A stretch of 64,000 nucleotides of DNA from positions 33,255 to 97,254 of the forward strand of contig RFFC02000027.1 in assembly GCA_005518205.2 (NCBI GenBank). Reading direction: 5' to 3'. The position numbers and the translations under genes are program-made. Positions 10,866 through 19,456 of this stretch are shown one piece after another. The notes under the pieces were generated by a model that did no database searches, was not told where the DNA came from, and saw only the letters and a list, made by a program, of their open reading frames with translations. Source of the stretch: Hormoscilla sp. GUM202 (GTDB taxonomy: Bacteria > Cyanobacteriota > Cyanobacteriia > Cyanobacteriales > Desertifilaceae). The number at the start of each line of letters is the position of its first letter. The stretch's first letter is position 1.

Positions 10866-11125
10866 AATCCCTACACTTAAACTTGGCAGCATTCCGGAAC
10901 GAGGGAGAAAAATGTTGCAGCGATGTCTCCTGTGTGCCTCGGACCCTGGGACAAGAGCTCTGGCAGAGACATCGAACCTGCTTAGAGTCTATGTGGCCAC
11001 TGCTGGCATCCTTTCGATGTCTCTGCTCTACTCGAACTAGACTTGACCATTTTACATCCTCTTTATTCATCTCTAATTTAATTAATTATAACCCTTCATC
11101 CATCTAAACTGCATATTCTCCAATA

Positions 11126-11310
11126 CCGGGACTTTGACAAAAAATAAGCGTAAAATGGCATCAAACCCTTTCACAGAGCCCCTTTTAGGTCGATCAGGTC
11201 TCAATCTCCGCAGGCTCAGGGTTTGCTGCCATTTGATACCCTTCGACGTAAAACCCCCACGCCGTAAGCTAAGAAGTAGTTTTTTGCCTGAGAAAATCTC
11301 AAAGTCCCGA
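11126..11310. mobile_element. Small inverted-repeat element flanked by TA
   Basis: The ends are inverted copies of CGGGACTTTGA (about 11127-11137 and 11300-11310), each outer end abutting a TA dinucleotide. The 185-bp interior has no credible gene. A TA flank with short inverted ends resembles elements moved by IS630/Tc1-type transposases; that link is inference. It sits in the 1.1-kb non-coding region between the intron remnant and nirA. Confidence 0.5.
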
Positions 11311-11524
11311 TACTAGCAAAAATACAGATTAGCCGGGCCTCTGCCGAGAATCGCGAATTGGCATCAGCACAAAAGCATTGTTGCGAAAAAACTCAACATA
11401 TCTAGACGTAGTGGCAAAGTCATTGTTATTTTCCTTTACCCGAGGAGAATTAGAGCGACGCCGAGCAACTGGAGCGCTCTGACACTATACAGAGCTTGGC
11501 GTTGTTCTTACACACCGGTCGCCA

Positions 11525-11609
11525 TACCCGAGCCGTACCCGAGCCGTACCCGAGCCGTACCCGAGCCGTACCCGAGCCGTACCCGAGCCGTACCCGAGCC
11601 GCACCCGAG
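11525..11609. repeat. 11-bp tandem repeat, about 7 copies
   Basis: The unit ACCCGAGCCGT is repeated head to tail about seven times, with the last units degenerate. Because 11 is not a multiple of three, the open frame running over it reads a Pro-Glu/Arg-Thr-Arg cycle and looks spurious. It lies about 400 bp upstream of nirA. No function is evident. Confidence 0.85.
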
Positions 11610-11839
11610 CCCGAACTCCGAACCGAGAACTCACGTTTGGGGATGGCAAAAACCCTTGCCCTCCTACCTACCTACAGGTGCGCCGATCGCCGTTCCGGAC
11701 TAGACACTGCCAGTAGCCTGCTGTCCAGAGTAACTACTTCAACCGGCAGCACCTTCAGCCAGACAACTCCCCATGCAATCGCCGTCCATGCACATTCCAC
11801 ATTAAGTTTATGCAAAAAACTCAAATTTTTTAATATTTT

Positions 11840-11881
11840 GTTACATCCGATACGAAATTACCGATGGAATATCCATAAGAT
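11840..11881 (+). promoter_or_regulatory. Candidate NtcA-activated promoter of nirA
   Basis: GTT-N8-TAC at 11840-11853 is one base from the NtcA consensus GTA-N8-TAC. It is followed after 22 nt by TAAGAT (11876-11881), which fits a TAN3T -10 box. That geometry is the classic arrangement of NtcA class II promoters of cyanobacterial nitrogen genes. Transcription would start near 11888, leaving a leader of about 120 nt before nirA. The call is by eye only. Confidence 0.45.
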
Positions 11882-12007
11882 GACAGACAATAAATCGCAA
11901 GGGGCTGCTCGGGACTCAAAAATTAGCGTTCATAGCAGTTGTAAAAGAGGCTACAAAAACAGCATGGGGCCTAAGGCAATCTATATAAATGCTCTTGAGG
12001 AAAACTA

Positions 12008-13939
12008 ATGACTGCGACGGTACAGACAGAGGCAAAGCTGAATAAATTTGAGAAATTCAAAGCGGAAAAAGATGGTCTGGCAGTAAAAGCGGAACTAGAA
12101 AAGTTTGCCCAACTAGGGTGGGAGGCGATCGATGAAACAGACCTGACCCAACGCCTGAAATGGCTAGGGGTGTTCTTTAGACCGGTCACACCGGGAAAAT
12201 TCATGCTGCGGATGCGGATGCCCAACGGCATTCTCAACACCATCCAAATGCGGACACTAGCGGAAATAGTCCAGCGCTACGGCGAAGATGGCAATGCTGA
12301 CATTACCACCAGGCAAAACATCCAACTGCGGGGCATTCGGATAGAAGACATTCCCGAAATCTTTACCAAATTTGACCAAATAGGTTTGACATCAGTGCAG
12401 TCGGGGATGGATAACGTCCGGAATATAACCGGTTCACCCGTGGCAGGAATTGATGCCCATGAATCGATCGACACCAGGGAACTGGTCAAGAAAGTTCAGG
12501 ACATGATTACCAACAATAGTCAAGGTAACCCCGCTTTTACCAACTTGCCCCGGAAATTTAATATTGCGATCGCGGGAGGTAGGGACAACTCAGTCCACGC
12601 GGAAATCAATGACATCGCCTACGTTCCCGCCTACAAAGAAGAACGCCTAGGCTTTAATGTCCTGGTAGGAGGTTTCTTCTCGGCCAAGCGCTGCGCTGCT
12701 GCAGTGCCTCTGAATGCTTGGGTTAGGACTGATGAAGTGGTAGACATCAGCAAAGCCATCCTAGAAGTATATCGCGATCGGGGTCTGCGGGCGAACCGGC
12801 AAAAAGCGCGATTGATGTGGCTAATAGATGAATGGGGAATCCATAAATTCCGGGCGGAAGTGGAAAAACAGTTGGGGCGCGAGATATTGACCGCCGCCCC
12901 CAAAGATGAAATAGATTGGGAAAAGCGGGACCACATCGGCGTCCATCAGCAAAAGCAACCCGACTTAAACTATGTCGGATTGCATGTCCCCGTCGGACGC
13001 CTGTACGCACCAGAAATGTTTGAACTGGCCCGGATGGCAGAAGTCTACGGCAGTGGGGAAATCAGATTAACAGTCGAGCAAAACATCATCATTCCCAACA
13101 TTGCCAACTCGCGCTTAGAAGCATTCTTAACCGAACCACTGCTGCAAGAAAGATTTTCCATCAACCCCAAACCCTTAAGCAGGGCCTTAGTTTCTTGTAC
13201 TGGCGCCCAATTTTGCAAATTTGCCCTGATCGAAACCAAAAATCAGGCCCAAGCGCTGATTAAAGAAGTAGAACAAGAATTATCTATACCAAAACCTGTC
13301 AGAATTCACTGGACAGGTTGCCCAAATTCCTGCGGTCAACCGCAAGTGGCAGATATTGGGTTGATAGGCACAAAAGCACGCAAAAACGGCAAAGTTGTCG
13401 AAGGGGTGGATATATACATGGGCGGCAAGGTGGGCAAAGATGCCAAATTGGGCAGCCGCACGATGAAAGGAATTCCCTGCGAAGACCTCAAACCAGTAAT
13501 GAGAGACTTGTTGATTAAGCATTTCGATGCTCAACCACTTAATGTTGATGTCGTGTCCAGAGACGCCCACCCTGTCGTTCGCCTGCTCGGCAACGACATG
13601 GGTGGGCGCTCTCGGACACGAGTGGATGAACTGGCTGATTATGATAATGGGAATGGGAAAAATGGACAGGCACAAACTGCTGTAGTGGCGTTCGCTAAGT
13701 CTGGCAAAGAAATTACTTGCTCTCAGGAAGAATACATCCTGGATGTAGCCGAACGAGTTGGTCTGGAATTGGATAGCGACTGCCGCTCGGGAATATGCGG
13801 CACTTGCAAGCAGAAGCTATTGGCAGGAGAGGTGACCTATGACGAGAACCCGGAAGCCCTCACGACAGGCGATCGCGCCCAAGGTATGATTTTGACTTGC
13901 AGCGCCCACCCGGTAGGACGGGTTGAAATTGATGCATGA
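12008..13939 (+). CDS. nirA: Ferredoxin-nitrite reductase with C-terminal 2Fe-2S ferredoxin domain
   Basis: This enzyme reduces nitrite to ammonium with six electrons from ferredoxin. The 643-aa protein has the duplicated nitrite/sulfite reductase fold. Siroheme/4Fe-4S cysteines are C397 and C403 (SCTGAQFC) and C438 and C442 (TGCPNSC). After about residue 545 comes a plant-type ferredoxin domain with C592, C597, C600 and C631. NirA proteins with a fused ferredoxin are known from some filamentous cyanobacteria such as Plectonema. The linker between the two parts (about residues 515-538) is encoded by a palindromic repeat element found elsewhere in the window. The ATG has GAGGAA upstream. It is the first gene of a nirA-unknown-nrtP-narB series and is probably under NtcA control. 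Confidence 0.97.
   Translation: MTATVQTEAKLNKFEKFKAEKDGLAVKAELEKFAQLGWEAIDETDLTQRLKWLGVFFRPVTPGKFMLRMRMPNGILNTIQMRTLAEIVQRYGEDGNADITTRQNIQLRGIRIEDIPEIFTKFDQIGLTSVQSGMDNVRNITGSPVAGIDAHESIDTRELVKKVQDMITNNSQGNPAFTNLPRKFNIAIAGGRDNSVHAEINDIAYVPAYKEERLGFNVLVGGFFSAKRCAAAVPLNAWVRTDEVVDISKAILEVYRDRGLRANRQKARLMWLIDEWGIHKFRAEVEKQLGREILTAAPKDEIDWEKRDHIGVHQQKQPDLNYVGLHVPVGRLYAPEMFELARMAEVYGSGEIRLTVEQNIIIPNIANSRLEAFLTEPLLQERFSINPKPLSRALVSCTGAQFCKFALIETKNQAQALIKEVEQELSIPKPVRIHWTGCPNSCGQPQVADIGLIGTKARKNGKVVEGVDIYMGGKVGKDAKLGSRTMKGIPCEDLKPVMRDLLIKHFDAQPLNVDVVSRDAHPVVRLLGNDMGGRSRTRVDELADYDNGNGKNGQAQTAVVAFAKSGKEITCSQEEYILDVAERVGLELDSDCRSGICGTCKQKLLAGEVTYDENPEALTTGDRAQGMILTCSAHPVGRVEIDA
13551..13621. repeat. Palindromic repeat element inside nirA
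   Basis: A 71-bp palindrome starts TCGTGTCC and ends GGACACGA. Internal arms CGCCCACCCTGTCG and CGACATGGGTGGGCG pair around a 16-nt loop. The same arms occur at 30151-30222 and 31358-31472 outside genes. Here it stays in frame and encodes the linker between the reductase and ferredoxin domains. Confidence 0.85.
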
Positions 13940-13989
13940 GCGACACCGTAAACGGTGTCTTACTACGAACAAAAAGGAGGATATGATCG

Positions 13990-14652
13990 ATGAATAGTTC
14001 ACAAGAAATCGCCAAAAAAATTGATCTAAAAGTAGGAATGAATGAAGCTTCACTCTCAGCTGAGCAGACAAAACCGAGTGCGGGACCCCAAGTAATGTTG
14101 GGCATAGCCCTGATCGGATTTGTAGGTTTTATGGTCAACAGTTGGCACCGTCAACTTTCAGCTGTACAAACTGCTCCAGAGACAACAGCAGCAACAGCAA
14201 CTGTAGTCGAGACAAAGAAAACTCCGGAGAAGTTGAAGACCTCCTCAGCAGCAGCATTGCTGAGCGCAGCACCAAAAGTACCAGTGGTAGCCCCAGCACC
14301 AGCAGAAATAACTGAACCAGCACAAATAACTGAATCAGCACAAATAACCCCAGAGGCGATCGCCGAATTGAACGGGAAGCTGTACAGCCAAATTGACCGG
14401 GCTTGGCGAATCATTCCCACCTTCAATCAGAGTTTAGTTTACCGGATCGAGGTGAACCAGAACGGGGAGATGGCCTCCTACGAATCCCTCAATCAAGTAG
14501 CTTCAGATTACATCGCCGAAACGGGGATAGATACATTGACAAAATCGGAAAGCTTCATAGCAGATGCTCAGGCAGAACCGACAGTGCCATTTTTGGCAGT
14601 CCTTTCTCCCCAGGGCGTGCTAGAGGTTAGCCCTTGGGTAGACCAAGAGTAG
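13990..14652 (+). CDS. Unknown membrane-anchored protein in nitrate operon, TonB-like C-terminus
   Basis: I do not recognise a named family. The 220-aa protein has one membrane span (about residues 34-50, LGIALIGFVGFMVNSW). A Thr/Ala/Pro-rich low-complexity stretch follows (about 55-115), with imperfect repeats of ITEPAQ/ITESAQ. The C-terminal domain of about 90 residues has YRIEVNQNGEMASYE, which resembles the C-terminal fold of TonB-like energy-transducing proteins. It lies 50 bp after nirA with a strong AAAGGAGG upstream. About 200 bp separate it from nrtP. The position suggests a role tied to nitrate or nitrite handling at the membrane, but this is inferred from context only. Confidence 0.75.
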   Translation: MNSSQEIAKKIDLKVGMNEASLSAEQTKPSAGPQVMLGIALIGFVGFMVNSWHRQLSAVQTAPETTAATATVVETKKTPEKLKTSSAAALLSAAPKVPVVAPAPAEITEPAQITESAQITPEAIAELNGKLYSQIDRAWRIIPTFNQSLVYRIEVNQNGEMASYESLNQVASDYIAETGIDTLTKSESFIADAQAEPTVPFLAVLSPQGVLEVSPWVDQE

Positions 14653-14848
14653 TTCTCCGTTAGAGCTATACATTTGAGGCTCGACCTTGAGCCATGGCTG
14701 CGCCACGCTACGCGAACAGAAGTTCACTGTTGAGCCAGCTCACCCTTAAGCCTTGAAGGTTCTCCCGAGAGGCATCAGAAGCTGAAGCTTGAGCATTGTT
14801 TGCTCGCAGTTGTAAAAAACAGTAGTTTAATTTCAGGAGTGAATTCAA

Positions 14849-16360
14849 GTGCTAACAGAAATGTGGTCATTTCGGGGTCGCTACAAAATCCTGCACATGA
14901 CCTGGTTTGCATTCTTCTTGACCTTTGTCGTGTGGTTTAACTTTGCCCCCCTAGCGACAGCGATCAGAGAAGACCTGGGTTTGGAAATATCTCAGATCCG
15001 GACGATCGCGATCTGTAACGTAGCCCTGACAGTGCCAGCCCGGATAATCATCGGGATGCTATTAGATAAATATGGGCCGAGGATTACCTTCTCCCTGATG
15101 CTCATGTATTCAGCAATTCCCTGTATCGCCTTCGCCATGGCACAGAACTTTAGTCAGTTGGTGATATCGCGCTTAGCACTGAGCATTGTGGGTGCAGGTT
15201 TCGTGATCGGCATCCGCATGGTAGCAGAATGGTTTCCCCCCAAAGAAATTGGCTTAGCAGAAGGTATCTATGGCGGTTGGGGTAACTTTGGTTCAGCAGG
15301 ATCGGCCTTGACACTGCCCACAGTGGCGACAGTGCTAGCTTTTGCAGGTACCAGTATGATTAACTGGCGGCTGGCGATCGCCCTAACAGGCATCATCACT
15401 GCAGCTTATGGAGCCATTTACTTCTTGAACGTCCAAGACACGCCTACTGGCAAAGTCTATCAGAAACCGAACCGGACCACAGGTTTGGAAGTCACCACGA
15501 AGAACGACTTCTGGTTCCTGATGGTGATGAATATTCCCTTGTCTGGGGTGCTGTGCCTCCTAGCTTGGCGCTTGAGTAAAGTTGGTTTCCTCAATCAAGG
15601 TCAACTATACATGGTCTGGGCCTTTCTAGTAGGTTTGTATCTGTTCCAAGCTTATAATTGCTGGAAAGTAAATAAAGAGTTGGTTGCGTCCCAAAAGCGC
15701 TATCCCCCCGTAGACCGTTACAAATTCTCCCAAGTCGCAATTCTCGAACTCACCTACTTTGTCAACTTCGGTTCCGAACTGGCAGTGGTTTCCATGCTAC
15801 CCGCTTTCTTTGAAGGCACCTTTGGACTGAGCAAACAACTGGCAGGGGCGATCGCCGCCAGCTATGCTTTCATGAATCTGATGTCTCGTCCGGGTGGTGG
15901 CTTAATTTCCGATAAGCTGGGCAGTCGCAAGATGACAATGGCGGTGCTAACTGCTGGCATGGGTATCGGCTATCTGATGATGGGTCAAGTTAATGGCGGT
16001 TGGTGGCTTCCTATAGCGGTGCTGCTGACAATGGCTTGTTCATTCTTCGTGCAAGCAGGTGAAGGTTCTACCTTTGCGATCGTCCCTCTAATTAAGCGGC
16101 GGGTCACGGGTCAGATAGCCGGGAATGTCGGGGCTTATGGAAACGTAGGTGCAGTAGTTTACCTGACTCTCTTCAGCTTGTTACCCGCAGGCGATGTCGG
16201 CAACCGCGTCTTCTTTGAAGTCCTAGGAGTCATGGCTTTAATTGTGGCCTTCATCTGTGTCTTCTACCTGAAAGAACCTGAAGGTTCCTTTGCGGAACAC
16301 CACGAGGGTGAAGCAGAATACGCAACCAATGCCCTGCCTAATGCGATCGCCGAAGAATAA
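14849..16360 (+). CDS. nrtP: Nitrate/nitrite MFS permease, NrtP/NarK type
   Basis: This is a major facilitator transporter for nitrate and nitrite uptake across the cytoplasmic membrane. The 503-aa protein has about twelve hydrophobic spans. Family signature stretches include FNFAPLATAI, a conserved GNFGSAGSALTLP segment and a second glycine-rich signature, AGNVGAYGNVGAV. The start chosen is GTG at 14849 with CAGGAG upstream. NrtP replaces the NrtABCD ABC system in some cyanobacteria. The gene lies between nirA and narB in the same direction, consistent with a nitrate-assimilation operon. A hairpin repeat follows immediately after its stop. Confidence 0.95.
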   Translation: MLTEMWSFRGRYKILHMTWFAFFLTFVVWFNFAPLATAIREDLGLEISQIRTIAICNVALTVPARIIIGMLLDKYGPRITFSLMLMYSAIPCIAFAMAQNFSQLVISRLALSIVGAGFVIGIRMVAEWFPPKEIGLAEGIYGGWGNFGSAGSALTLPTVATVLAFAGTSMINWRLAIALTGIITAAYGAIYFLNVQDTPTGKVYQKPNRTTGLEVTTKNDFWFLMVMNIPLSGVLCLLAWRLSKVGFLNQGQLYMVWAFLVGLYLFQAYNCWKVNKELVASQKRYPPVDRYKFSQVAILELTYFVNFGSELAVVSMLPAFFEGTFGLSKQLAGAIAASYAFMNLMSRPGGGLISDKLGSRKMTMAVLTAGMGIGYLMMGQVNGGWWLPIAVLLTMACSFFVQAGEGSTFAIVPLIKRRVTGQIAGNVGAYGNVGAVVYLTLFSLLPAGDVGNRVFFEVLGVMALIVAFICVFYLKEPEGSFAEHHEGEAEYATNALPNAIAEE

Positions 16361-16363
16361 ATT

Positions 16364-16392
16364 GGTTTGTAGTAAGCACTAAAGTGCTTACC
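16364..16392. repeat. GGTTTGTAGTAA-type hairpin repeat
   Basis: This 29-bp unit, GGTTTGTAGTAAGCACTAAA followed by GTGCTTACC, folds as a hairpin (GTAAGCAC/GTGCTTAC). Related units occur at 21561-21589 and as a three-unit array at 54573-54788. It follows nrtP directly and could form an RNA hairpin, but it lacks a U tract typical of a terminator. Confidence 0.7.
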
Positions 16393-16506
16393 TCTTGCGG
16401 TAAGCGTATACGCAGTGCGCGTAACCCTATTTTCCCAACTGGCTGCCATCCTGGAATTATCTGTGGATCGCAACTACCATCGGCGGTTTGGGTCTGGGGT
16501 TAACAT

Positions 16507-16713
16507 ATGGGTCGGCCCAGAGAAATTTACCTTGGGGCTTTAGCCACTACGATTTTTACCTTTCTGTTCGGCAATATGGGAAAAATGCTTGCCCCCCTGG
16601 AATATCACACAATTTTGCTGGCTACCTTGGGAGGACTATCGATCGGGTTAATAGCTTTGGCTTTCCCCCAAACCCTGTTTTTCAGCGAAGCATCCTCGAG
16701 CAAGGGCGCATAA
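16507..16713 (+). CDS. Small two-span membrane protein between nrtP and narB
   Basis: A 68-aa frame has two hydrophobic segments (EIYLGALATTIFTFLFG and TILLATLGGLSIGLIALAF). I do not recognise the family. Immediately before it, from 16425 in another frame, lies a hydrophobic reading (NYLWIATTIGGLGLGLTYG) that looks like the missing first span. This suggests either a longer ancestral membrane protein broken by a frameshift or a chance overlap. Only TGGGGT precedes the ATG as a possible ribosome site. It ends 26 bp before narB. The coding call is moderate. Confidence 0.45.
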   Translation: MGRPREIYLGALATTIFTFLFGNMGKMLAPLEYHTILLATLGGLSIGLIALAFPQTLFFSEASSSKGA

Positions 16714-16739
16714 GCGATATATTATCCTCAGAAGAAATT

Positions 16740-18929
16740 ATGACTGACCCAACCAAAACACTCTGTCCCTACTGCGGCGTAGGCTGTGGTCTAGAAGTTT
16801 TACCCCCCGCCCAGCCTGGTAAAGCCACCCATAGAGATAGTCAGGGAAATCCCATCTGGCAGGTTCGGGGCGATCGGGCCCATCCCTCCAGCAAAGGTAT
16901 GGTATGTGTTAAGGGAGCCACAGTGAGCGAATCCCTAGACAAAGACCGGCTGAAATACCCAATGATGCGAGATTCCTTAAGCGAACCCTTGCGGCGGGTG
17001 AGTTGGGATGAAGCCTTCGATCGGATCGTCAACTGGCTGCAAACGGTACGCTTCACCCAAGGTCCAGAGGCAATTTGCATGTACGGGTCCGGTCAGTTCC
17101 AAACCGAAGACTACTACGTGGCCCAGAAGCTGATCAAAGGATGTCTGGGCACCAACAATTTTGATGCCAACTCCCGCCTCTGCATGTCCTCAGCGGTGTC
17201 CGGGTATATTAAAAGCTTTGGGGCCGACGGTCCTCCCTGCTGCTACAATGACTTGGAACAAACAGACATGGCCTTTTTGATTGGCACCAATGCGGCGGCC
17301 TGTCACCCGATCGTCTTCAACCGCCTGCGCAAGTACCACAAAAAGAATCGAGAGGTCAAAATGATTGTAGTAGACCCCCGCCGGACGGCAACGGCGGAGG
17401 CAGCGGACCTACATCTGGCGATCCGACCGGGTACTGACATCGATCTACTCAATGGCATGGCCTACCTGCTCATGCGTTGGGGTATGATGGATACGATCTT
17501 TATTGATGAATGCACGGCAGGTTTTCCCGAGTATGCTGAGGTGATTCGCCATTATCCACCGGAAATGGTAGCCGAACAATGCGGCATTCGCATCGACGAA
17601 CTGGAGAAAGCGGCCCGCTGGTGGGGCTTTGCCCAGCGAGTTCTATCCATGTGGTCCATGGGGGTAAACCAGTCAACAGAAGGTACTGCTAAGGTCCGCA
17701 CGCTCATTAACCTGCATCTGATGACCGGGAACATTGGCAAACCGGGAGCGGGTCCATTCTCCCTCACCGGTCAGCCCAATGCGATGGGGGGACGAGAAGC
17801 AGGAGGACTAGCACACATATTGCCCGGTTATCGGCTGGTCACCAATGCCCAACATCGGGCAGAAGTGGAACAGTTCTGGGGACTCCCACCAGGGCAAATC
17901 TCGCCTCATCCGGGTCTGACTGCCTGGGAGATGATTACCGGTCTGGAACGGGGCGCAGTCGGTTGCTTGTGGATAGCTGCTACTAACCCAGCAGTGAGTA
18001 TGCCCGATCTGGCTCGGACGAAAGCGGCATTGCTGCGATCGCCCTTTACAATATATCAGGATGCCTATTATCCGACGGAAACCACCGCCTATGCCCATGT
18101 GGTGTTACCGGCGGCCCAGTGGGGAGAAAAAACCGGTACAATGACTAATTCAGAGCGAGTGGTGACTCTATGTCCGGCCTTCCGGGAACCGGTGGGGTCC
18201 GCGAAAGCCGACTGGGAAATATTTGCCGAAGTAGGCCGTCGCCTGGGTTTTGCCGATAAGTTTGATTTTGCCGACTCTGCTGCTGTCAGGTCAGAGTTTA
18301 TTGAACTGACCCGCTCGCGCCCTTGCGACATGACCGGTATCAGTTACGATCGGCTGCGCCAGCATGGTCCGATGCAGTGGCCTTGCCCCGATCGGACTAC
18401 AGATGTTCCCAGAGAGCGTCTCTACACCGATCTGCGATTCCACACCCCTGATGGCAGGGCCAGGTTTGGGGCCTATCATGCTAAAGGACTAGCAGAACCC
18501 AGCTCACCGGACTATCCCTTCGTGCTGACGACGGGGCGAGTTTACGGTCACTGGCATACCATGACCCGCACCGGTCGGATTGAGAAAATCATCAAGATGC
18601 ACCCGGAACCGTTGATCGAGATTCATCCCCGGGATGCCAGCAAGCTGTTGATCTCCGAAGGAGACTGGGTGGAAGTGCGATCGCGTCGAGGATTTGCCCG
18701 TTTTCCTGCTAGAATAACAAAGGCAATATCTCCGGGTACGGTGTTTGTGCCGATGCACTGGGGAGTACTTTGGGCCCAACAGTCAGAAGCAAACGCCCTG
18801 ACTCATCCAGAAGCTTGTCCCGAATCAGGGCAACCCGAATTAAAAGCCTGTGCTGTACAATTAACTAGGGTCGTCAGGGACATGACAGCAGCAGACAATT
18901 TGGCGGAACCATCTCTAATCGCTAATTAG
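16740..18929 (+). CDS. narB: Ferredoxin-nitrate reductase, molybdopterin type
   Basis: This enzyme reduces nitrate to nitrite in the cytoplasm with electrons from ferredoxin. The start is placed at ATG 16740, because the protein then begins a few residues before the conserved CPYCGVGC; the longer open frame from 16488 overlaps another small gene and has no family similarity. At 729 aa it matches cyanobacterial NarB. The N-terminal CPYCGVGCGLEV cysteines plus CVKG bind a 4Fe-4S cluster. The rest is a bis-MGD molybdenum domain (IGTNAAACHPI, MGVNQSTEGTAKV) with a C-terminal molybdopterin dinucleotide-binding domain (LTTGRVYGHWHTMTRTGR). It is the last gene of the nirA-nrtP-narB series. Confidence 0.96.
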   Translation: MTDPTKTLCPYCGVGCGLEVLPPAQPGKATHRDSQGNPIWQVRGDRAHPSSKGMVCVKGATVSESLDKDRLKYPMMRDSLSEPLRRVSWDEAFDRIVNWLQTVRFTQGPEAICMYGSGQFQTEDYYVAQKLIKGCLGTNNFDANSRLCMSSAVSGYIKSFGADGPPCCYNDLEQTDMAFLIGTNAAACHPIVFNRLRKYHKKNREVKMIVVDPRRTATAEAADLHLAIRPGTDIDLLNGMAYLLMRWGMMDTIFIDECTAGFPEYAEVIRHYPPEMVAEQCGIRIDELEKAARWWGFAQRVLSMWSMGVNQSTEGTAKVRTLINLHLMTGNIGKPGAGPFSLTGQPNAMGGREAGGLAHILPGYRLVTNAQHRAEVEQFWGLPPGQISPHPGLTAWEMITGLERGAVGCLWIAATNPAVSMPDLARTKAALLRSPFTIYQDAYYPTETTAYAHVVLPAAQWGEKTGTMTNSERVVTLCPAFREPVGSAKADWEIFAEVGRRLGFADKFDFADSAAVRSEFIELTRSRPCDMTGISYDRLRQHGPMQWPCPDRTTDVPRERLYTDLRFHTPDGRARFGAYHAKGLAEPSSPDYPFVLTTGRVYGHWHTMTRTGRIEKIIKMHPEPLIEIHPRDASKLLISEGDWVEVRSRRGFARFPARITKAISPGTVFVPMHWGVLWAQQSEANALTHPEACPESGQPELKACAVQLTRVVRDMTAADNLAEPSLIAN

Positions 18930-18991
18930 CGATCGCCCAATTGTCTTTGGCTCTGGGCCCGTAGCAAAGAACAAATGCAAAAGGACGAAAA

Positions 18992-19456
18992 GTGATGCGG
19001 CGGTTACCGAAACAAGCCCAGAAACTTATCAGCATAGCCAAGGAGTCCGAGAAGTTTATGGGCTCGATCGAGAACCTAGAGGTGATCGTATCTAAGGTAC
19101 TGTCCGTGTTGATGGTGGTGGTCATATTTGTCACGGTTTGCGACATAGCGATCTTTTTATTTAGACAGATATTTCTCGATCCCTTAAGATTCTATCAAAC
19201 CACCTTATTTGAAGTATTCGGGCTGTTCCTAAACGTCCTGATTGCCCTAGAAATATTAGAAAACATCACGGCCTATCTGCGCAAACATGTGGTGCAAGCA
19301 GAGTTAGTGATTATCACTTCCCTAATTGCTGTAGCTCGGAAAATCATTATTATCGACCTGGAAAAAAAGTCAGCCAGTGACCTGATCGGGTTGGGGGTAG
19401 CAGTTTTTACTCTTTCCATTAGCTACTTAATTATCCGCAGTACTAATAAAAAATAA
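18992..19456 (+). CDS. PsiE-like inner membrane protein
   Basis: The 154-aa protein resembles the phosphate-starvation-inducible PsiE family: a short soluble N-terminus, then four hydrophobic segments (VLMVVVIFVTVCDIAIFLF; TLFEVFGLFLNVLIALEILE; AELVIITSLIAVARKIIII; LGVAVFTLSISYLII). The motif YLRKHVVQAELV sits between spans 2 and 3. GTG 18992 and ATG 18995 are adjacent possible starts, both served by AAGGA upstream; ATG is more likely. It lies 62 bp after narB in the same direction, but the role of PsiE proteins is not well defined. A link to nitrate use is not supported by more than position. Confidence 0.7.
   Translation: MMRRLPKQAQKLISIAKESEKFMGSIENLEVIVSKVLSVLMVVVIFVTVCDIAIFLFRQIFLDPLRFYQTTLFEVFGLFLNVLIALEILENITAYLRKHVVQAELVIITSLIAVARKIIIIDLEKKSASDLIGLGVAVFTLSISYLIIRSTNKK

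Noticed and set aside
11496..12008. 170-codon open frame over the 11-bp tandem repeat
   Set aside because: It is kept open by the repeat, is rich in Arg/Pro/Glu cycles, has no ribosome site and overlaps the likely nirA promoter.
16488..16739. 84-codon N-terminal extension of narB
   Set aside because: It begins with TTG, has no family similarity, and the conserved CPYCGVGC begins right after the ATG at 16740.
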